Below are positions 1-11,611 of a stretch of 64,000 nt of DNA, one piece after another. The DNA is taken from positions 14,590,001 through 14,654,000 of the forward strand of contig NC_072801.1 of assembly GCF_028583425.1 (NCBI RefSeq). Reading direction: 5' to 3'. The translations under genes and the position numbers were made by a program. The stretch's first letter is position 1. Every line of letters begins with the position of its first letter. This stretch comes from Eublepharis macularius. Its lineage: Eukaryota > Chordata > Lepidosauria > Squamata > Eublepharidae. The notes below the pieces were generated by a model. That model saw only the letters and a program-made list of their open reading frames with translations, made no database searches and was not told the origin of the DNA.

Positions 1-3000
1 CATGGCAGACGTCCGCTGCAGTCGCGGGCATATACGAGATCCCCCGGCTGGAAGGTCCTTACCTCTCCTTCCGGCATGGGCCTTTCCTCATCCGCTAGGT
101 CGGGGTGCAGCCTGTCGAGAGTCACGGTGAGCTTCCTGTTCATGAGTAGCTCAGCGGGGCTACGCCCTGTCGTAGAATGCGGCGTGACGTGTTGCTGTAA
201 CAGGAACGCAGCCAATCGCGATTGCCAGTCTCCTTGGCTGATTCGCCGAAGGCTGTCCTTTGTTGTCCGCACCATCCGTTCTGCCTGCCCATTGGTGGAA
301 GGGTGGAACGGAGCAGACGTGACTTGCCTGATGCCGTTGTTGGCCAGGAACTGCCGGAACTCCGCTGACGTGAATTGTGTTCCGTTATCCGACACTACCG
401 TGTCAGCCAAACCGTGTGTTGCAAACAGCTGACGTAGGGCCCTAATGACCACAGCAGTAGTCATTGTGGAGACGGGAACAACTTCTAGCCATTTTGAATA
501 AGAGTCCACAACTATTAGGAAGGTTTGTCCCTGAAATGGCCCTGCAAAATCAATGTGGAGTCTCGACCAGGGTGCTCTCGCTGACTCCCAAGGATGTACT
601 GGGGCTTGCGCTGGAGCTGGGCGTGTTTCTTGGCACGGCTGACAGGTACGGACCCATTCCTCGATAGCCCTATCCATGCCTGGCCACCAAACATAGCTGC
701 GTGCCATTGCCTTCATGCGGACTATGCCTGGGTGTCCGCTGTGTAGTGCCTCCAGCACCTGTTGTCTCAGTTTGCTGGGGATTACAACTCTATTTCCCCA
801 TAGCAGACAGCCCTTGTGCACTGAGAGTTCGTGCTGCCTAATGAGGAACGGCCGAAACTCTTCGGCCAGCTGGCCTGATGGCCACCCCCTCCACGCCCAG
901 TTGAGAACGCGGCTGAGGGTGCGATCCTTAGCAGTGTGTGACGCCACGTCGGAGGCTCTAAGTGGTGGACTCGGCAAGTCTTCCAGCAGCATGATGTGAT
1001 GAGCTGGAGATGGGTCGGTCCCCTGGTCAGCAAGTGGCAGGCGGCTCAGGGCGTCGGCATGTCCCATTGCTTTGCCGGGGCGGTGCTGTAAGTCGTAGGA
1101 GTAGGCAGACATGAACACCGTCCACCGCAGCATTCTGGGCGAAAGGATTTGAGGCGTTTGCTTGTCTGGAGAAAGTAGTCCCAGGAGTGGTTTGTGGTCG
1201 GTTGCGATGAGGAACTTCCGGCCACAGAGGTAATCATGGAATTTTTTCACTCCAGCAACGATTGCCAGAGCTTCCTTGTCTATTTGGGCATAGTTCCGTT
1301 CCGCGGCCGACAAGGTTCTTGAAAAATAGGCGATGGGCGCTTCATGCCCGGTATGCATTCTGTGGCTTAAGACGGCTCCGATACCATATGGGGAGGCGTC
1401 GCAGGCGAGTACTAGTGGTTTTTTCTCATCAAAGTGTGTCAGCACGCTCTCTGACGACAGTAGTTTTTTTACTGCTTCAAACGCCGCGGCTTCTCTTCTG
1501 CCCCACCCCCAGGGGGCTGAGGAATCTAGAAGGCGGTGCAGGGGTTCTGCAATTGAGGCCTTATGTGGCAAGAATGCGTGGTAGAAGTTTAATAGGCCCA
1601 GGAAGGATTGTAGTTCCTTCTTTGATCCTGGAGGAGGTGCACTTTTAATGGCCCGTACCTTTGCTGGTGTGGGATGAATACCGGCTGCGTCAATGAGGAA
1701 TCCCAAGAACTCCACACTCTCAACAGCGAATTGGCATTTCTCTCTCTTTACCTTTAAGCCGGCGTCCTGTAGTTTGCGAAGGACACAGCGAAGCCTCTCT
1801 GCAAGTGCGCTTTCTGACTCCCCAGCGATTAGGACGTCATCAAAGTACGGGATGACGCCTGGAATTCCGCGTAGAAGTCCTTCCATGATGCCTTGGAAAA
1901 TTCCTGGGGCGACGTTGACGCCGAATTGTAGTCTCTTAACCTTGAACGCCCCCCGGTGTGTCACGATCGTTTGGGCTTCTGCCGTCGCCTCGTCCACAGG
2001 TAGTTGTTGGTAAGCCTGTGCCAGATCAAGCTTGGCAAAAATCTTTCCCCCTTGAAGCGATGCCAGGAGATGGCTCACGACTGGTACTGGGTAGGAATGT
2101 TGCTGCAGTGCTTTGTTGATTGTGCATTTATAATCTGCGCAAATTCGGACCGCTCCATTGGGTTTCAGTGGGGTGACTATGGGAGTTTCCCATTTAGCGT
2201 GAGAAACTGGCTCCAGGATCCCCTGTTCGATCAGACGATCCAGTTCCTCATCTATCTTTGGCTTGAGCGCAAATGGAACCCTGCGAGGCTTCAGGCAGAT
2301 GGGGGCCACGGCTGGGTCTAAGTCAAACGAGACAGGCGGTCCTGTGTAATTACCAAGGGCCCCGTCGAAAACTGCTGGGAACTCTCTGCATACTGATGCT
2401 ACCTCATCACGATGCAGCCGCTGCACGCCTGCGATTTGGATGCCGAGAGGACGGAACCAGTCGAGGCCGAGTAAGCTAGGTTGGCGGCCTTGAACTACCA
2501 CTAATCGTAGTGGGCCAATAAAGTCCTTGTACTTTACTTGGAATGTGCCGATGCCCATGATCGGCACGCGGCGGCCTTGGAAGTCTTTCAGCACCATGTT
2601 TGCTGATTCAAGATGAGGTGTGGATGACTTTCTGCGTATCAGCTTGAGGGTGTGTGAAGAGATGATGGATAACGCGGACCCTGAGTCGACTTCCATTTCA
2701 CAGGGCATGTTTTGGATTTTCACGGTTACTTTTATTTTGTTGCTGCTTGGAGGTCGTAATGCTTGCACCGATGACTCACTAGTCTGGGCTACATTAGCGT
2801 GGCGTATAGTGACTGTATGGCAGTCGCTTTTGCGGTTGGGTGCCTTGTTGTAGCCCAGTGCTGACTTGTGGCTGGACTTGGGCGATCCGACTTGGTTCTT
2901 TGTAGAGCGACAGGCTCGAGCGATGTGTCCCATTTTTCCGCAGTTTCGGCATTGTGCTTCCCGGAACCGGCAGGACTTCCTCCAGTGAGTTCCTCCACAG

Positions 3001-3832
3001 CTTGCGCAAGGGGTGCCCTGAATTGTTGCGGCCCCCCCCGGTTGCTTGCCATGGAACTTAGTTCTCAGGACCTCTTCTTCGTCATCCTCTGATGATGACA
3101 CGTCCTCTACACACCCCTGATGTACCTGTTCGGCCCTGCGGGAGGATGGGGGAGTGTGCGACTGCCGGACCTCTTTTGCGGATTGTTCTGCCGCTTCAGC
3201 AGCGAGTGCCTCCTCATGCGCTGTTTTGAAAGTCAGCTCTTTCTTCGCAAAGAGTCGTCTTTGGAGTTTTTCATTTCGCAGCCCACACACCAATCTGTCC
3301 CGAAGTGCCATCTCTAGGTCAGGGAAATTGCAATGCCGGGCTGCCTGCCGGAGGGCTGTGACGAATGCCGCTAGGGATTCCCCTTGGGCTTGGTTGCGGT
3401 TGTAGAACGCGTGTCTGCTGGCTATTTCTGATGGCTGTGGTGAGAAGTGTTCTTTGAGTCGGTTCTTTATTGTGTCAAACGGTGTAGTTTGAAGCTGGGC
3501 TGGCGCCACCAGTGCCCGCGCTATATCAAACGTGGAACGCCCACACACGCTGAAGAACGTTGCTCTCGCGAGATCTGTGTCTTCAATCTTGTTTGCCTCA
3601 AGGTAGAAGTCGAAGCGGGTGATGTAGGATTCCCAGTCCTCGGCTGTTGAGTCAAACGGTTCGAAGTGGCCCTTAGCGGCCATGTCTGCCTTCTGGACGA
3701 CGCGAGCGTATGTTGGATGGCGGAGGTGACAATTCCTCACGCTTAAGATTTCAGCTTAGGTCTTGGGGCTGCCTACCCAAGCACCTTGTTAGTGATATCG
3801 CTCGGGTATTGGGGCTGCATACCCAATCAGAT

Positions 3833-3850
3833 ATCCCATCCTCGTCGCCA
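3833..3850 (-). other. Primer-binding site matching tRNA-Ser(GCT) 3' end
   Basis: The plus strand reads atcccatcctcgtcgcca. This is the 3' end of vertebrate tRNA-Ser(GCT) including the added CCA, as I recall that tRNA. The element's own strand is therefore complementary to the tRNA over 18 bases and directly follows the LTR, which is where a minus-strand DNA primer site is expected. Confidence 0.75.
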
Positions 3851-4162
3851 GTATTAAATAGTGGGTTCAGACTTGAAGTAAACCAACAGCTCTTTATTCA
3901 GTATAACCACACACAACACACACAACTGACAGAAACCCTCAATATATATACATACCAGTTTTCCCTCCCAAAGAGTTATAGCCAATGAGAACACGTACTT
4001 TAGAATACCCTCGTTTGCATAACTCACATACATTGTAACTTATTTACAGCTCAGTGATTGGTCTTTATCTGGCTCTCCTGATTTGCTGCCACCCGTACTT
4101 AGTGGCCACTGATAGCAAAGCCTTGAGTTCTCTATCAGCTAGAGTTCGACCAATACATTACA
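3851..4162 (-). repeat. LTR of the Gypsy element (one of a presumed pair)
   Basis: About 312 bases lie between the primer-binding site and the junction with LINE sequence. On the minus strand the block begins with TG, has a TATA-like run (plus 3942-3950) and an AATAAA signal (plus 3893-3898), and ends beside the tRNA-complementary site. It ends in AC and not the usual CA, so the exact inner edge may be off by a few bases. The partner LTR is outside the window, so identity between the two cannot be measured. Confidence 0.65.
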
Positions 4163-4164
4163 TA

Positions 4165-4512
4165 TATTATGTTAGATTTCTTTCTCATTGGGTTGTATCA
4201 TAGTAATAACTAATATGGGAATGCCAGTAGTGATGTAGCTGTATGGATTTTCTGTTCTTCTGGAATTGGGCTGTGTATCAAATATGGCTTGGTATAGCTG
4301 GGTGGGGGCTTGCAATTCTTTCTCAGTGATGTATTCATAAAATGGGAGCCATTTTTCGTAAAACTGTGACCTGTTGGAGGAGTTATTTAGGTTGTGTAGA
4401 TTGTTAGTTATCTTTTCTATAATGACGTAGTCCCAAATTTTTAGATACCATTGCTTAACTGATGGTTGTATAGGTTTGTTCCAATTTACTGCTATTAAGT
4501 TTAAGGGAAGGA
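4165..4512 (-). mobile_element. L1-type LINE fragment, ORF2 C-terminal part
   Basis: On the minus strand an open frame (ending at 4172) reads like the far C-terminus of an L1-type ORF2 protein. It has a conserved 'W-x-x-x-W-D-x-x-I-x-E-K' stretch followed by an 'F-x-x-x-W-x-P-F' pattern typical of the region after the reverse transcriptase. The piece is 5'-truncated at about 4512, where it meets MITE sequence. It lacks a 3' UTR and poly(A), because the Gypsy LTR begins at 4162. Family assignment rests on pattern recognition only. Confidence 0.6.
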
Positions 4513-4741
4513 ATTTTTTAAAATTTAAATCGCCCTCAGTGAAAATGGTCACATAACTGGTGGCCCCATCACCTGATCTCCAGACAGAGGGGAGTTTAGA
4601 TCTCCCTCTGCGCTGTGGTGCGGAGGGCAATCTCAACTCCCCTCTGTCTGGAGATCAGGGGGCGGGGCCACCAGCCATGTGACCATTTTCAAGAGGTACC
4701 GGAACTCCGTTCCACCGCTTTCCTGCTGAAAAAAAGCCCTG
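4513..4741 (+). mobile_element. Fold-back hAT-type MITE, copy 1 (left end missing)
   Basis: This is a large palindrome whose arms share the block 'ctgatctccagacagagggg' and its reverse complement. It ends in aaaaaaagccctg, the right end shared by three other copies in this window. The left terminal cagggcttttttt is absent. The element instead abuts the LINE fragment, which suggests that the LINE inserted into it. Confidence 0.75.
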
Positions 4742-5099
4742 GTTGCAGGAGACAAAAGTATATCTGCAACAAAGCAAAAAAGCCTGCATTGGCTAATGTT
4801 AATGCATAAAGTTGATAAAAGGCTGCCACAACTTTTGAATAAGGTCCTCTTAGCTCAGGATGTGTCATTGTCATGAATCAAATGCAAACGACCAAAGAAG
4901 ACGTTCTTTATTCAGGAATATAATTCACTTGCTACGTGTTTTGAAGTACAATTGGTTTGACTGGTCAGCTTGACCAAGTCTCGCAGCAAAGTGCCATGAT
5001 ATGTTAATGCCCAGCGTGGTGTGCCAGTCAGAGTGTCAAACTACGATCTGAGAAACTCAGATTCAACTTCTCACTTTTCCGTTGAAGCTTGTTCAATGA
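4742..5099. other. Intergenic spacer between two MITE copies
   Basis: About 360 bases of unremarkable AT-rich sequence. No coding exon, RNA or clear repeat was recognised. Confidence 0.5.
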
Positions 5100-5344
5100 C
5101 AGGGCTTTTTTTTCAGGGGGAATGCGGGGGAACGGAGTTCCAGAACCTCTTGAAAATGGTCACATGGCTGGTGGCCCCACCCCCTGATCTCCAGACAGAG
5201 GGGAGTTTAGATTGCCCTCAGTGCCAATCTCAACTCCCCTCTGTCTGGAGATCAGGGGGCGGGGCCACCAGCCATGTGACCATTCCCTCCCCCCAGGACA
5301 ACCCACTGAGTTCCACCACCTCTTTTCCCAGAAAAAAAGCCCTG
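5100..5344 (+). mobile_element. Fold-back hAT-type MITE, copy 2
   Basis: The element starts cagggctttttttt and ends aaaaaaagccctg. Between these are two long inverted arms separated by a few bases at the centre (near 5221). The flanking octamers are ttcaatga on the left and ctcagtga on the right, a 6/8 match that fits an aged 8-bp hAT-type target duplication. Confidence 0.8.
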
Positions 5345-5639
5345 CTCAGTGATCTTTGGCCACTCTATTAAAGGGACAGGAAATTTGCTTCTCTGTAAAC
5401 ATGTTTATGGCGGCAGTTTATAGATTGACAGATTAACTACAGCATATAAAACCCATTTCATCCAGTGCCCACGGTGAGTCTTATTCCTCAACACTCCCGT
5501 TTTACGGACCCACAAGAGTTTTCATGGTTTTTATTGCTCTTAATAGCCTGGGGTATATATGTACGAGCAGGAGAGAATGCCCCCAAAATCACTAGCCGAC
5601 TTCTCAACGCCCGCACTACAGCGCCCAGGGTGCTTTGCG

Positions 5640-5890
5640 CCATCTCAGCCGCCGGCGCATAGAGGCGCGACGCAATACATGCCGGGAGTAGTAGTCCCTC
5701 AGGGAGGAGGATTTTGGTGGGGGACACACCTCCCACTCCCTTTCTTCTGGCTCTTGATTGGCCGAGGAGGCGGGAAGAGACAACCAACCCAAAGCAAAGC
5801 CTTGAGCCGGGGGTGGGCGTCGCTTTGGAGAGACGTGAGCGCGGACCTATGGGGTGGCGTGACGTCAGGAGGGGGCGGGGCGGCGACTGA
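5640..5890 (+). promoter_or_regulatory. RAB40C: CpG-island promoter of RAB40C
   Basis: A GC- and CpG-rich island runs from about 5600 to 6250. It contains an inverted CCAAT box (attgg, 5757-5761), a full CRE palindrome tgacgtca (5860-5867), a GC box gggggcgggg (5871-5880) and, on the minus strand, a ZNF143-like motif (5678-5695, reading ACTACTACTCCCGGCATG). No TATA box is seen. This is the usual make-up of a broad housekeeping promoter. The start site is inferred to lie at about 5880-5900, just after the CRE and GC box. Confidence 0.75.
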
Positions 5891-6016
5891 GGAAGGGGAG
5901 GTGGCGGCGGAGGCGGCCCGTGGCGCTCTTGTCCCGAGCGGTGGCGGCTGCGGCGACGCCAGGCTCCAGAGGCGACCAGAGGCCGGCCCCGGCAGCGGTG
6001 GCGCCGCCCGAGCACG
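5890..6016 (+). other. RAB40C: RAB40C exon 1, 5' untranslated (start approximate)
   Basis: GC-rich sequence with no conserved coding frame ends at a strong splice donor, gcacg|gtaagc, with the GT at 6017-6018. Its place in the CpG island upstream of the first coding exon makes it the likely noncoding first exon. The 5' boundary is a guess. Confidence 0.6.
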
Positions 6017-8849
6017 GTAAGCGCCCGAGGCGTCGTAGGCCTCCCCTCTGCCTCAAGGCCGGCCGTTGGGCGCCGCCCCCATTTCTGAGGGGAAACAAGT
6101 GACGGTCCCCCCCCCCCCCCACACACACACTCATTCCGGCCTTGCGTTCCCTCCCGAGGTGTTCGTGTGACTTTCTTCTCTCCCCCATCCCCGCTCACGT
6201 CCTTTTTTCCCCACCTAGCTTTCCCCACCTAGCTGCGGCTCCGGTGTAGGGGAGGGGGTTCACACGTGCATCATGCGTGTCAAGGGTAGGGGATGAAATA
6301 TGTGGTTTGAGCGGGTTGCCTTCCCATGAGCGTTTTATGCAAGCAAAATGTATATGCAATTTGACAATATAATATATATTAAAATGAGGTTTCTATACAT
6401 ATATTTAAGGAGTATTTAAAAAACATATGTGCGTGCGTGCAAGAATCTGGCCATTAACTGTAAAGATTATTAGATATAATATGTATATCTAATAAGTTTA
6501 ATATGTAATGTGTCCGATATTTTAAATTGTAATGTTTATATAATCAATTTTACGTGTGTAAATTATGCTTGTTTTGTGTTTATGTGTATATATGCATAAT
6601 TTATGTATGCACACTGTAATATTAGAATGTATATAATTTTTTATCTACTTTATATCTGCTTCATGCGGAATGTAATGGTGTATGCGCTTGAGTTTTCATA
6701 CCTTCAAATTTTGTTTGTATTTTGGTGGGATAGCTCAACATGACTTAACTCTCCCCCTCCACACACACTCATGCTAGAAAAAAAATGAGTGTCAAAATGA
6801 TTCCCCCACTAGAAGTTTGGCGGACTTTGAATACGTGTCTGAGAGATCTGTTGGTGAGGTATTGCAAAACTCTTCTCTGCCCATTGTCATTTTCCTCCAG
6901 AAATAGAGGGAATGTTGCAAAATATGTGTTTGAATATTTACATATAGTTATGCACAAGTATTTTTGCTGGAGTGGCTAGATTTATGGAGGTTGGGAGTGG
7001 AGCCACCCCTAAACTTGATGAAAAAGGAGGGGTTGTCAAAATGAGCTAAGGCAGCCGTTGAATGTGGGGAGCTAAGGCAGCCATTGAATGTGGGGAGTTT
7101 CTTTTTTGAGCAATCTATTTAAGATGCTGTGAGAACTTTCTCTCCCCCCTCCTCTTTTCCTTCCTGTTAAGGGGTGGTTGTGATCCTGTGGGGCTGTTTC
7201 TGACATGCAAGCTGTACCCTCACATTTCTGCTGTCAAGTGATTATCGTGAGTGGGGGTGAACATGTCCTGAGAGAGACCATATGACCCCATCTCTTCTTT
7301 CTGACTCTCCCCTCCGAGTCTTGCTTCGTTTGTCTTCCTTATACCTCCCCCCACTTTGTTGGTCTTGTCTCCCTTACTGACCCTGTATGTAGGGTCAGGC
7401 TTTGTTTAAACTAATTTATTCAATTGTCTCCCAAATGGCTTCTTTAGACCCTTATCATGTTGTGTTTATTCCTCGATTCTCCGATCACCAGATTACACTC
7501 TGACAAGTAGCAGTGTTGATCAGAATTCTAATCTTGCTTATAATTATCCATGGACAGTTTAGGTTAGAATGGGGGATCTTTCATTGATTGGAGAAAGGGG
7601 ACTAACAAGGCATATTGGTGGTGATACCTTGAACTCCTCTAAGTGTTCTGTCTTCTCTTTTCCTCTTCCTGCTGATAATTTAGCTTTGATGTGTGCTCTC
7701 GTAATCTGGCATCTTGGTTCTCATATCAGTTCAACACTTCCCTCTCTTCATGTGTACCTTTGTTCACTTGTTTTCATATGTGACTGAACACTTTCCTCTG
7801 TTTTTGGATTTTCTCCCTTGCATGAGGCGTATAACATCATACTACTCTGCTCCTTGTTAATCCTGAACTTCCTTCTGTTTTTGTATTTGCAAGATTATAA
7901 TCCATGTCAGTTGTTGCAACTCTCACGAACCTGCCCTAAAAGGTTAGAAACAGTTCACCTTTATGCTGTTTGTTAACTGCCCTGTTTGCAAATAATAAAA
8001 AAAAATTGAGGGAAGTCTGTTAACCTTTGATTTGTTGCCCTCTGAAATACTCTTTTCAGAAGCTGCTCTAAATTCTTTGAGTGGAGGAAGAGGAGGAAAA
8101 AGGTTGGGTGGAGTGAGGAAATTAATATTGCTTCAGTGTCTTCTGAATTTTAATTGGCCACATTATTGATCTAATAAATATAATCCTTTTTCTGCACCTA
8201 TCTGCTCCAGTCGTGGTTCTCAAAAGATGTGAGCTTGTGGACCAAGGAATGGGGTTGAAGGAAAGTGTAACAAGGTAGCAATTTTTGTGTATAAAAATTG
8301 CAGCATTGCATTGCAGGTAGAGTCCAATTCTTTGATCTGGGAATGATCTCTTCCTAGACCAGGGAGCGGCTGTGCTTACACCCAGTTGAGCTCATTATGT
8401 TGGTTTATATCGAAGAATCCATTCCTTTCAGGCTAGGTGAGCTAGGTGATGGGTGGGCTTATGAGAATCCTTTCGAAGTTACTAAGCCCTCTTTCCCTCC
8501 CCCATTGGTCACACTCTTTGTCAGTGCACGAGTCATGGTACAGCCATTACACTAACTGTGGGTATTTATTAGTTGAGAGAATTTAAACTGTGAATTTTCT
8601 TCCTGCTTATTTAGAAGGGGTTCGATGCAAACAAAGCAAGTAGGCGATCTCTTTTTTTCTCCCCTTCAGGATTCTATCATATTTTGACAGAAGGTTACTT
8701 ACAAAGGATGGAAGGCCTGCAGTGAAAATAACATTCGTCCTCTGCTTTCTGCCCACCCTTGGAGGGATTTAACTATCCTAATTCTCCCAAGATCACTTCA
8801 GAAAGTTTAGTATCATCTCATGCACCTCTCGGCCCTTCTGTATGCTTAG
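6017..8849 (+). other. RAB40C: RAB40C intron 1
   Basis: The first part (about 6300-6700) is very AT-rich with runs of tata. A 26-bp tandem duplication lies at 7043-7094. No other coding exon was recognised. The acceptor is probably at 8848-8849 (gcttag), but the 5' edge of the coding exon is not certain. Confidence 0.5.
7043..7094. repeat. 26-bp tandem duplication
   Basis: Two adjacent 26-base units (7043-7068 and 7069-7094) differ at one base. This is a simple local duplication. Confidence 0.85.
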
Positions 8850-8850
8850 T

Positions 8851-8874
8851 ATGCGAATAGCTCCTCTTCGCTAA
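8851..8874 (+). promoter_or_regulatory. Possible 7-codon upstream ORF before RAB40C start
   Basis: If the exon begins at about 8850 or earlier, ATG at 8851 opens a seven-codon frame ending at TAA 8872-8874. That stop overlaps the upstream in-frame ATG as TAATG. Such a uORF could lower translation. This depends on the unproven exon boundary. Confidence 0.3.
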
Positions 8875-8885
8875 TGAGAGGGAGA

Positions 8886-9027
8886 ATGGGGACCCAGGGC
8901 AGCCCGGTGAAGAGCTATGATTATCTGCTCAAGTTCTTGTTGGTGGGAGACAGTGACGTGGGCAAAGGAGAAATCCTGGAGAGCCTTCAAGATGGAGCGT
9001 CAGAATCGCCCTACGCCTACAGCAATG
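8886..9027 (+). CDS. RAB40C: RAB40C coding exon 1 of 6 (Rab-like GTPase with SOCS box)
   Basis: The six exons (8886-9027, 33797-33857, 35521-35581, 36888-36965, 37675-37897, 40418-40698) join in phase to 281 codons, the usual RAB40C length, and the product closely follows human RAB40C. RAB40 proteins are GTPase-like substrate adaptors of a Cullin-5/Elongin B-C ubiquitin ligase acting at membranes. In the product the P-loop GDSDVGKGE is at residues 21-29, WDTSGQG at 68-74, the SOCS box at about 175-228 with LPLP at 212-215, and a C-terminal CKIS at 278-281 fits prenylation. The usual NKxD guanine motif is replaced by GNRL, as is normal for RAB40. The start at 8886 (A at -3, G at +4) matches the human start. 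An in-frame ATG at 8874 has poor context. This exon carries residues 1-47 and ends at donor atg|gtaagc. Confidence 0.95.
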
Positions 9028-11611
9028 GTAAGCATTTGCAAATGAAGAATAAAAGAACTGTAGCCAATGTTCTGTGCTATTGGGAACCTTTTGTGCATAG
9101 GATATGCTGTTGTAGTTTGTTGGAGGCCTCATTTTGTAGGACGTCACTGGGTTATCATTCAAAACCTGATTATATTTGAAATGTAGAGTTCAGAGGTGCC
9201 TGTTCAAAGGACAGCTAGGTTTGCTCACGTTTCTTGATAAGGGCACGCGTGGTGCAGTGCTAAATGTTACTCTCCTTCTGTACAACTAAAGGCTTTTTTT
9301 TTTTAAAGGCTGTTAGGCCGGTCGCAGTTGTAAAGGGCTGGCTAGGTTCGTCTGTTGTAGTAAAATCTAAGAAAAGTCCAGTGGCACATTAAAGATTAGC
9401 AACATTTATTTCAGCATGAGCTTTCATGAACTGTGCCGCAAGCCTCTAATTAAGAGCTAAGACACAGATCTGCACTTCTCCCCTCCATCTTTCCGTAGTA
9501 GTTAAGACTGTCACGCTGCCTGGCAGGTTCTGTGTCCTGTGGCGTTGTGCAATCTGTCACAGCTCTCTCTAGCCATCATAAATCCAGAACGATGGCCCCC
9601 GGGGCTCGACGGCAGAAAGCAAGCTCCTCCGCCTGCTGCGGTCCTGGGTCTTTTACACCCGAGGCCTGCTGCAGACTCTGAAAGTTAGAGCTGAGGAGGC
9701 TTAGGGAGGCCCAGGCGAGGCTGACGGCAGCGCTGGTTTACGTCAAGGTCTGTTCCGGTTGCATAGGAAACAGTAAGGTGTTCATTTTTTTTCAATGCAA
9801 AATTGGCATGCTGAGGAAGGGTGTCGCACAGCCCCCCACCCCAGTGCCTGCCAATTACTTTTTGCATCCTCTCTCCCTGTGCTCTTTCCCCCTCACCAAG
9901 CTCATTTGCAAAATTGACCGAGACCTGCGGGCAGTAGGAGGCATTAGCAGGCCCACCCCCTATTACATACCCCCTTTTGTTCTGAATTTGGACCCCCCCC
10001 TACACCATCCTCTGCTTTGTGTGCCGTTTGGCTTCAACAAGACAGTTTGCTGTCTTTATGTGCTGTTAAGCCTGAGAACCAGGCGATGACTTGATTCTCG
10101 CTTCGTGGATCCCTTGCTGATTGGGCAAAGCCGCTGGGCTGGTGTGTGCTTGAATTGCCATGGGTGGAGAGAGTGGCGTGAGAGAATAAGATGGGATTAT
10201 GCAGAACCCTGTTCGCCAGTGAACTGGTTTTAGGTGGATAAAAAACTGAATGCTGCCGGAGCCGTCCGGTGGATTTAGGCCATTTTAAACATATAGTTTC
10301 TTAAATTTAAAAAGTATATTGGCAAATACTTTGTGAAGTAGTTAACCATAAATTCAGCATGAGTACAGTTAGATTATAGCCAAAATATCCAAACTAACAA
10401 CTGAGTACTAAAAAAAAATAAATCCAATGACATTCATTAGACAGGTCAGTTCTAAAATATGGAACTGGATGGCAGCTATCTGATGGCCTGGAAGTTCAAA
10501 AACAGCCTGAGATAAAACTTAAACATGGTGGGGAAGGGGGGAGAATAGGACTGCTGACCTTACTAATGCTGAGAAGGGCTCATCACCTGCAGCTCCTGTA
10601 GAAAACGTCAGTGGGAAGAACTGTCGGCTCCACGCTCCATTCAGCCCTCAGAATGGCACTGGTTTAGCAGTATATCAGGAATTGTGATGCATCATCCGTC
10701 CGTGATTCTTTTTGGGTAAATAAAATCTTCCACCTCGAACCCAAATGGGCATGTGGCTAAACTGTCTCATCTCTTCCTGTCATCTGCGTTGCTACGATTT
10801 TAGATAGCAATCCTGCAGGCAATGCCTGTCTTTATTTTTTATACAGTGCCTTTGGATAGGCATTTACGTAAACACTAATTTGTTGTTATTGAAAACAGCC
10901 CAAGAGTTCAGAGCCCTGTTTGCAACAATACAAACAAACTAGAGAGAAGCCAGTGTTAGAGGAAGCTTGGTTTCTTGCTCTGTTCTTGCCCTTTGCTGAA
11001 ATGGAGGTGAACTTTTGGGTTTGGTAGCTTATTGCCTGCTGCTGTTCTTTTGTTCATAGCTAATAGCCATCTGTAGTCAGTACTGGCAACTTTGAACTAC
11101 CTGTCTGGCTGCGAAATGCCCCCCCCCCCATTCCTTTTTTATCTGCAGCTCAAAGGCCTTATAACTGCTGCCCCCAAGCCATCACATAGAAACATTATGC
11201 CAGAGTTCTTGTGCAAAACCTGTGGACTGCTGAAGACATCCTCTTTGTTCATTTCCACACATACATTGATGTGCCATTGTTATATTTAGTAATGTTCACT
11301 TCCCAGTGTTAAATAGCCCCAATCCCAGAACATTTCCAGAGGAGGCTGGAAAATCCACTATGGAAACTGCTCGCAATGATACCACACATTTTTGGAAAAG
11401 CATGCATTTCTATGAAACTTTTACCTTTTGCCAAACTGGTGTTGGAAGAAAAAGTAGACCTTGGCACGTGTTGCCAAAAGGCCATCACTATTCTTTTGAA
11501 CAGTGGCTGTTGGAATTCTGAGTAGAAAAGCAGCTAGACTTAGAGGGTGGGCTATTAAAACATACATTTTGAAATACTTATAGTGGCATACTTACGGGAA
11601 ATAGATCCAGA
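9028..11611 (+). other. RAB40C: RAB40C intron 2, first part
   Basis: No coding exon was recognised. A fragment at about 9358-9432 ('gtccagtggcac' followed by a 'cagcatgagctttcatgaa' block) resembles the recurrent tail repeat R1 described elsewhere in this window. A GC-richer patch at about 9580-9760 shows no gene. Confidence 0.45.

Larger units (their letters stand above)
1..4162 (-). mobile_element. Ty3/Gypsy LTR retrotransposon, cut by window edge
   Basis: Read on the minus strand, this stretch gives, from right to left, an LTR-like block, a primer-binding site, a gag region with a CCHC zinc-knuckle pattern (about 2915-2960), an aspartic protease region (about 2450-2720), reverse transcriptase (about 1700-2400, with the YxDD-type catalytic motif near 1829-1843), RNase H (about 1050-1480) and integrase (about 1-720). 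That order is the Ty3/Gypsy order. The tRNA-Ser primer site points to the Mag-like part of the family, which is inference. The visible coding part looks largely whole, with no clear break found by eye, suggesting a fairly young copy. The second LTR and the end of pol lie left of the window. The frame was not checked by computation. Confidence 0.85.

Noticed and set aside
5559-6020. 153-codon plus and 246-codon minus open frames in the CpG island
   Set aside because: GC-rich DNA has few stops by chance. Composition is Gly/Ala/Arg/Pro-rich without domains, and the region is the RAB40C promoter and exon 1.
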